From the NCBI GenBank assembly GCA_022842255.1, contig JALHPW010000021.1, forward strand, positions 1 through 9,401: a DNA stretch of 9,401 bases, in the 5' to 3' direction. The notes under the pieces were generated by a model. The model was given only the letters and a program-made list of their open reading frames with translations. It did not search any database and was not told the origin of the DNA. Positions 7,156-9,401 of this stretch are shown in pieces. Within the stretch, counting starts at the first letter, position 1. Each line of letters starts with the position of its first letter. Origin of the DNA: Saprospiraceae bacterium (lineage in GTDB: Bacteria > Bacteroidota > Bacteroidia > Chitinophagales > Saprospiraceae). The position numbers were made by a program, and so were the translations under genes.

Positions 7156-8139
7156 ATGAAGCACCATATTGCCCTTCTGTCGGTCGTTTGCCTGTTGCAA
7201 ATGGCCGTCCCTGCCCACTCCCTTTTTGCGCAAGACCTCTCGGAAGACTTGCCGTTTTTCCACCAACAAGCTCAGGAATACCAGCGTTGGCTCGACAAGA
7301 GCGGACTAGGTAATGCCTTGGCTGTCAAGGAGATAAAACTCCTGAAAAACGGTAGCGAACTCGAACTACACCTCCGGCTTCGGCCCTCCAATTTGGACTC
7401 CGCCATCGGCCTTTGGAAACAAACCAAAGCAGATTTTCTTGCCACCAACAAGCAGCCGCTGGAAGAAAAACTGTTTCGCGTTTTTATCCACAAAATGGAA
7501 ATCCCGCCAGCCAATGGCAATGTCCAGATTTATGTTTTTGACAAAACGGGCAATTACATCCCCTGTTTTTATGTACCCATTTGGGAGGAAAACGGGGTTG
7601 TCCAAAGTGAAGAAACCATCGGGGAATGCAAGGACAAACCCATTGAAATCCGGTTCAAACCCCAACCAATACGCCAAACCATCAAAGGCAAAACCACTTT
7701 TGTAGAACGCCAGCTCACAACCGACGAGGTGTTTGACACCATTCTCAGCTTCCTGCGCAGTAGATACGGACGCACGGAATGTCACGACCGCTACCCCGAA
7801 ATCGTGGAAGAGCTCCGCACCGAAACCATGCTCAAAGTGAGTGTCACCGACCTCTGCCGTGTAGTGCTGACCGATGAACAAAACTCGCTCTGGTGCAAAG
7901 GTGTGGAATCGCTCGGCTGGAAATGCAACGACGTGCGCCGCGAACGATTGGAATTCGAGTTTTTCTACCCCGGAAACACCAAATCCCTCACCGGCAAACT
8001 CACCGGCAAGTTCGGCTCCGGGGTGTACCGTCCGCGCAAAAGCGGCTACATGGACATGGAGCCCGATTTTGAAGATTACCTCGATGCCTTCAACCTGAAA
8101 CTCCACCAGGAATTGAAGGTTTGGCTGGAGCGAAATTAA
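7156..8139 (+). CDS. Exported protein of unknown function, cysteine-containing
   Basis: I do not recognise a family. The 327-residue product has a clear signal peptide (about 1-25, hydrophobic core then AHSLFAQ). The mature part is mixed alpha/beta: an N-terminal helix (about 30-50), alternating strands (58-75, 105-140, 160-185), a helix at 188-203, and a C-terminal half rich in charged residues ending in a helix at about 305-326. Six cysteines remain after cleavage (137, 158, 209, 234, 247, 257), an even number that fits disulfides outside the cytoplasm. No transmembrane helix, lipobox or C-terminal sorting domain is visible. It starts 78 bp after the caspase-FGE gene and precedes the EAD-membrane gene in the same direction, so it may be a partner, substrate or inhibitor of the exported caspases; this is inference from position alone. 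Composition matches the caspase half of its neighbour. Confidence 0.75.
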   Translation: MKHHIALLSVVCLLQMAVPAHSLFAQDLSEDLPFFHQQAQEYQRWLDKSGLGNALAVKEIKLLKNGSELELHLRLRPSNLDSAIGLWKQTKADFLATNKQPLEEKLFRVFIHKMEIPPANGNVQIYVFDKTGNYIPCFYVPIWEENGVVQSEETIGECKDKPIEIRFKPQPIRQTIKGKTTFVERQLTTDEVFDTILSFLRSRYGRTECHDRYPEIVEELRTETMLKVSVTDLCRVVLTDEQNSLWCKGVESLGWKCNDVRRERLEFEFFYPGNTKSLTGKLTGKFGSGVYRPRKSGYMDMEPDFEDYLDAFNLKLHQELKVWLERN

Positions 8140-8156
8140 GTGTCGAGTAGTTTATC

Positions 8157-8226
8157 TAACCGCGGAGACGCGGAGGCGCAAAGTATTGATTTTCAAATGC
8201 TCTGCGGCTCAGCGCCTCTGCGGTTA
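8157..8226. repeat. Imperfect inverted repeat of CCGCGGAGACG type; possible terminator-like hairpin
   Basis: Arms 8157-8187 and 8196-8226 (31 bases each) are complementary at about 25 positions, and several mismatches become G-U pairs in RNA; the loop is 8 nt. The left arm has an octamer-like period (CGCGGAGA, CGCGGAGG, CGCAAAG). From memory, closely similar elements recur between genes in many environmental bacteria. It begins 17 bases after the stop at 8139 and is followed by TTTTC, so it could end transcription, but it is better described as a dispersed palindromic repeat. Confidence 0.75.
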
Positions 8227-8257
8227 ATTTTCTCAGTACTGAGTCAAATCAATCGCG

Positions 8258-8947
8258 ATGAACCCACTACAACTTATCCGTAGGCAGATAGCCGAAGGTC
8301 AACTTTCCGAAGCGGCCCTCGCAGCCCTCACCCACGCGGAGGCCTGCCAAATCGCACCTGCTGCCAACGGACTCACCGCTTTATCCGCCCAACTCGAAGA
8401 GACCCGTCGCCAATGGAACACCGGGCAACTGAGTTTCGACGACTACTCCCGGGCCCATGCACAAACCGCGCATAAACTAGCGGACTGGCTCGACCAATTG
8501 CCCGAACAGGCCACACCCAATGCAGCCAAACGCATGCTCCGGGAGGAAGTATTCAAAAAACGCCTGTTTTGGCTGCTTGCCCTTGGCAAAGTGCTGGTGA
8601 TTGGGCGACTGCTTTATCACTGGAGCACAGGCGGTTTCAATAAAGAGCAACTTTTTTCGAGCATCGGACTACTGGCCCCTGCCTTTGCCGCCTACCTGTT
8701 CGTGATGCTCGATGATAGTCTCCACAACCGCAACACGCATGTGCCGCGCTACGTATCGGGGCCACTCGTGCGCATTGCTTATTGGCTATTACCTGCCTAC
8801 GCCCTCGCCTTGATGTTTTTGCTGGAATTGAAAGTGATGAGCACCCTCACATTTACCGAAATGACCGCCGGTCTCGCCCTGGTGGAAAGTGTGTTGGGTG
8901 GTTATGTGGGCAAGATTGTGCAGGCGTTTTTTAAGAAGGAGGAATAA
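8258..8947 (+). CDS. Effector-associated domain (EAD11-like) plus four-helix membrane protein
   Basis: Effector-associated domains are small helical adaptors that pair components of bacterial NTP-dependent conflict systems, bringing an effector to a sensor that carries a matching EAD. Residues 1-83 show the pattern I associate with EAD11: a first helix with GQLSEAALAAL, a second helix with an LSAQLEETRRQW core, then GQLSF.DY and a last helix ending LADWLDQLP. After a linker, hydrophobic segments lie at about 103-122, 132-152, 171-193 and 203-224, followed by FKKEE. By charge distribution both ends should be cytoplasmic. The membrane part could be an effector (pore or anchor) or simply tether the EAD to the inner membrane. 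The ATG at 8258 is the first in frame and begins the EAD directly. The membrane topology is clear; the EAD assignment is by eye only and no second EAD protein is visible in the window. Confidence 0.68.
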   Translation: MNPLQLIRRQIAEGQLSEAALAALTHAEACQIAPAANGLTALSAQLEETRRQWNTGQLSFDDYSRAHAQTAHKLADWLDQLPEQATPNAAKRMLREEVFKKRLFWLLALGKVLVIGRLLYHWSTGGFNKEQLFSSIGLLAPAFAAYLFVMLDDSLHNRNTHVPRYVSGPLVRIAYWLLPAYALALMFLLELKVMSTLTFTEMTAGLALVESVLGGYVGKIVQAFFKKEE

Positions 8948-9013
8948 AACCTGCGGCTAGCGGGGTTGTGTCAAAAGGTCGAAGAAAAACAAAAGTGGTT
9001 ATGTGCGAGAAAT

Positions 9014-9021
9014 TAAATTTG
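9014..9021 (+). promoter_or_regulatory. Candidate -7 promoter element upstream of the second caspase gene
   Basis: TAAATTTG matches TAnnTTTG exactly, 160 bases before the ATG at 9181. No TTG was found at the expected -33 spacing. If used, the leader would begin near 9028 and contain the perfect palindrome at 9033-9065, much as the Wzz-type leader contains its hairpin. A chance match is possible. Confidence 0.3.
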
Positions 9022-9032
9022 CATCAATCGCA

Positions 9033-9065
9033 AACTTCCCGAAAGTTTTAAACTTTCGGGAAGTT
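9033..9065. repeat. Perfect 16-bp inverted repeat (AACTTCCCGAAAGTTT type)
   Basis: Arms AACTTCCCGAAAGTTT (9033-9048) and its exact reverse complement (9050-9065) are separated by one base. The core CTTTCGGGAAG is familiar to me as a recurring intergenic palindrome in Bacteroidota, by recall only. It lies 86 bases after the EAD-membrane gene and could act as a bidirectional terminator, although no T-run follows, or be a dispersed repeat. Confidence 0.85.
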
Positions 9066-9180
9066 GTATTCCAATCAGAACAAAACATGATTTGGAGCAA
9101 AAACAAGGCTTTCCTGAGCCCCAATGTTTTGCCCCCCACGAAACTAATCCAAGGCCCCCCGCCTAAAACAACACCCAACC

Positions 9181-9401
9181 ATGAAAAAAATCCTACTAAC
9201 CCTACTAATCCTTAGCCAATTCACCGCTCAAGCCCAACGCAGCGGCTCCGATTACGCTGTCTTCTTCTACGCAACAGACTTCCAACCCGGCTGGGCCGCC
9301 CTGCCCGAAACCGCCAAAGAAGCCAACGAACTCAAAACCGAGCTAGAAACCAATTTCGGCTTCACCTGCGAGGCCGTGCCCAACCCGAGCAAGGCGCAAA
9401 T
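9181..9401 (+). CDS. Second exported caspase-like protein (N-terminal 73 codons, cut by window edge)
   Basis: The ATG at 9181 opens a signal peptide (MKKILLTLLILSQFTAQAQ) followed by the start of a caspase-like domain. Over the 50 residues from DYAVFF to NPSKAQ it is identical to the first caspase at 39 positions (78%), with no gaps, so the two genes are paralogues from a fairly recent duplication or are kept alike by exchange. The signal peptides are not similar. The catalytic His and Cys and any C-terminal module lie beyond the window. The 233-bp gap before it carries a palindrome and a promoter candidate, so it may be transcribed separately from the EAD-membrane gene. Confidence 0.85.
   Translation, partial: MKKILLTLLILSQFTAQAQRSGSDYAVFFYATDFQPGWAALPETAKEANELKTELETNFGFTCEAVPNPSKAQ

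Noticed and set aside
9003..9215. 70-codon plus-strand open frame before the second caspase
   Set aside because: It reads through the perfect palindrome and overlaps the caspase start in another frame; it ends in low-complexity NPTNP residues and has no recognisable domain.

Overview
The window looks like chromosomal DNA of a Bacteroidota bacterium, probably a Saprospiria-like member. This is inferred from an unmistakable N-terminus of SprA (the outer-membrane translocon of type 9 secretion), two exact matches to the Bacteroidota -7 promoter consensus TAnnTTTG, and an exported protein carrying a CWG-type extracellular module typical of type 9 secretors. Overall GC is near 50%, with a marked local drop inside one gene. 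No rRNA, tRNA, insertion sequence or CRISPR array was seen.

Layout. (1) Bases 1-1814, minus strand: the first ~604 codons of sprA, which runs off the left edge. A 91-bp array of degenerate heptamers sits inside its coding sequence. (2) Bases 1815-2221: a divergent intergenic region with a promoter candidate and a long hairpin built from telomere-like heptamers. (3) Bases 2222-5182, plus strand: a polysaccharide pair, a Wzz-type chain-length protein followed by an O-antigen ligase/polymerase-type membrane protein. Between them lie a heptamer array and a larger higher-order repeat array that runs into the start of the second gene. (4) Bases 5257-9401, plus strand: an exported caspase-like peptidase fused to a SUMF1/FGE-type domain, an unrecognised exported cysteine-containing protein, a small protein with an effector-associated domain (EAD11-like) plus about four membrane helices, and the start of a second exported caspase-like protein closely related to the first.

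The most interesting part is region 4. Two paralogous exported caspases bracket an exported protein of unknown function and an EAD-membrane protein. EADs and caspase-like peptidases are both recurrent parts of bacterial conflict and cell-death systems, so this may be a multi-gene system spanning the envelope. The evidence is gene neighbourhood and domain type only. The two caspases carry signal peptides and so would lie on the other side of the membrane from the EAD, which argues against a simple cytoplasmic death pathway. The second theme is short-period repeats (period 7 or 8, usually with inverted arms) of unrelated sequence in five places, two of which overlap coding sequence.
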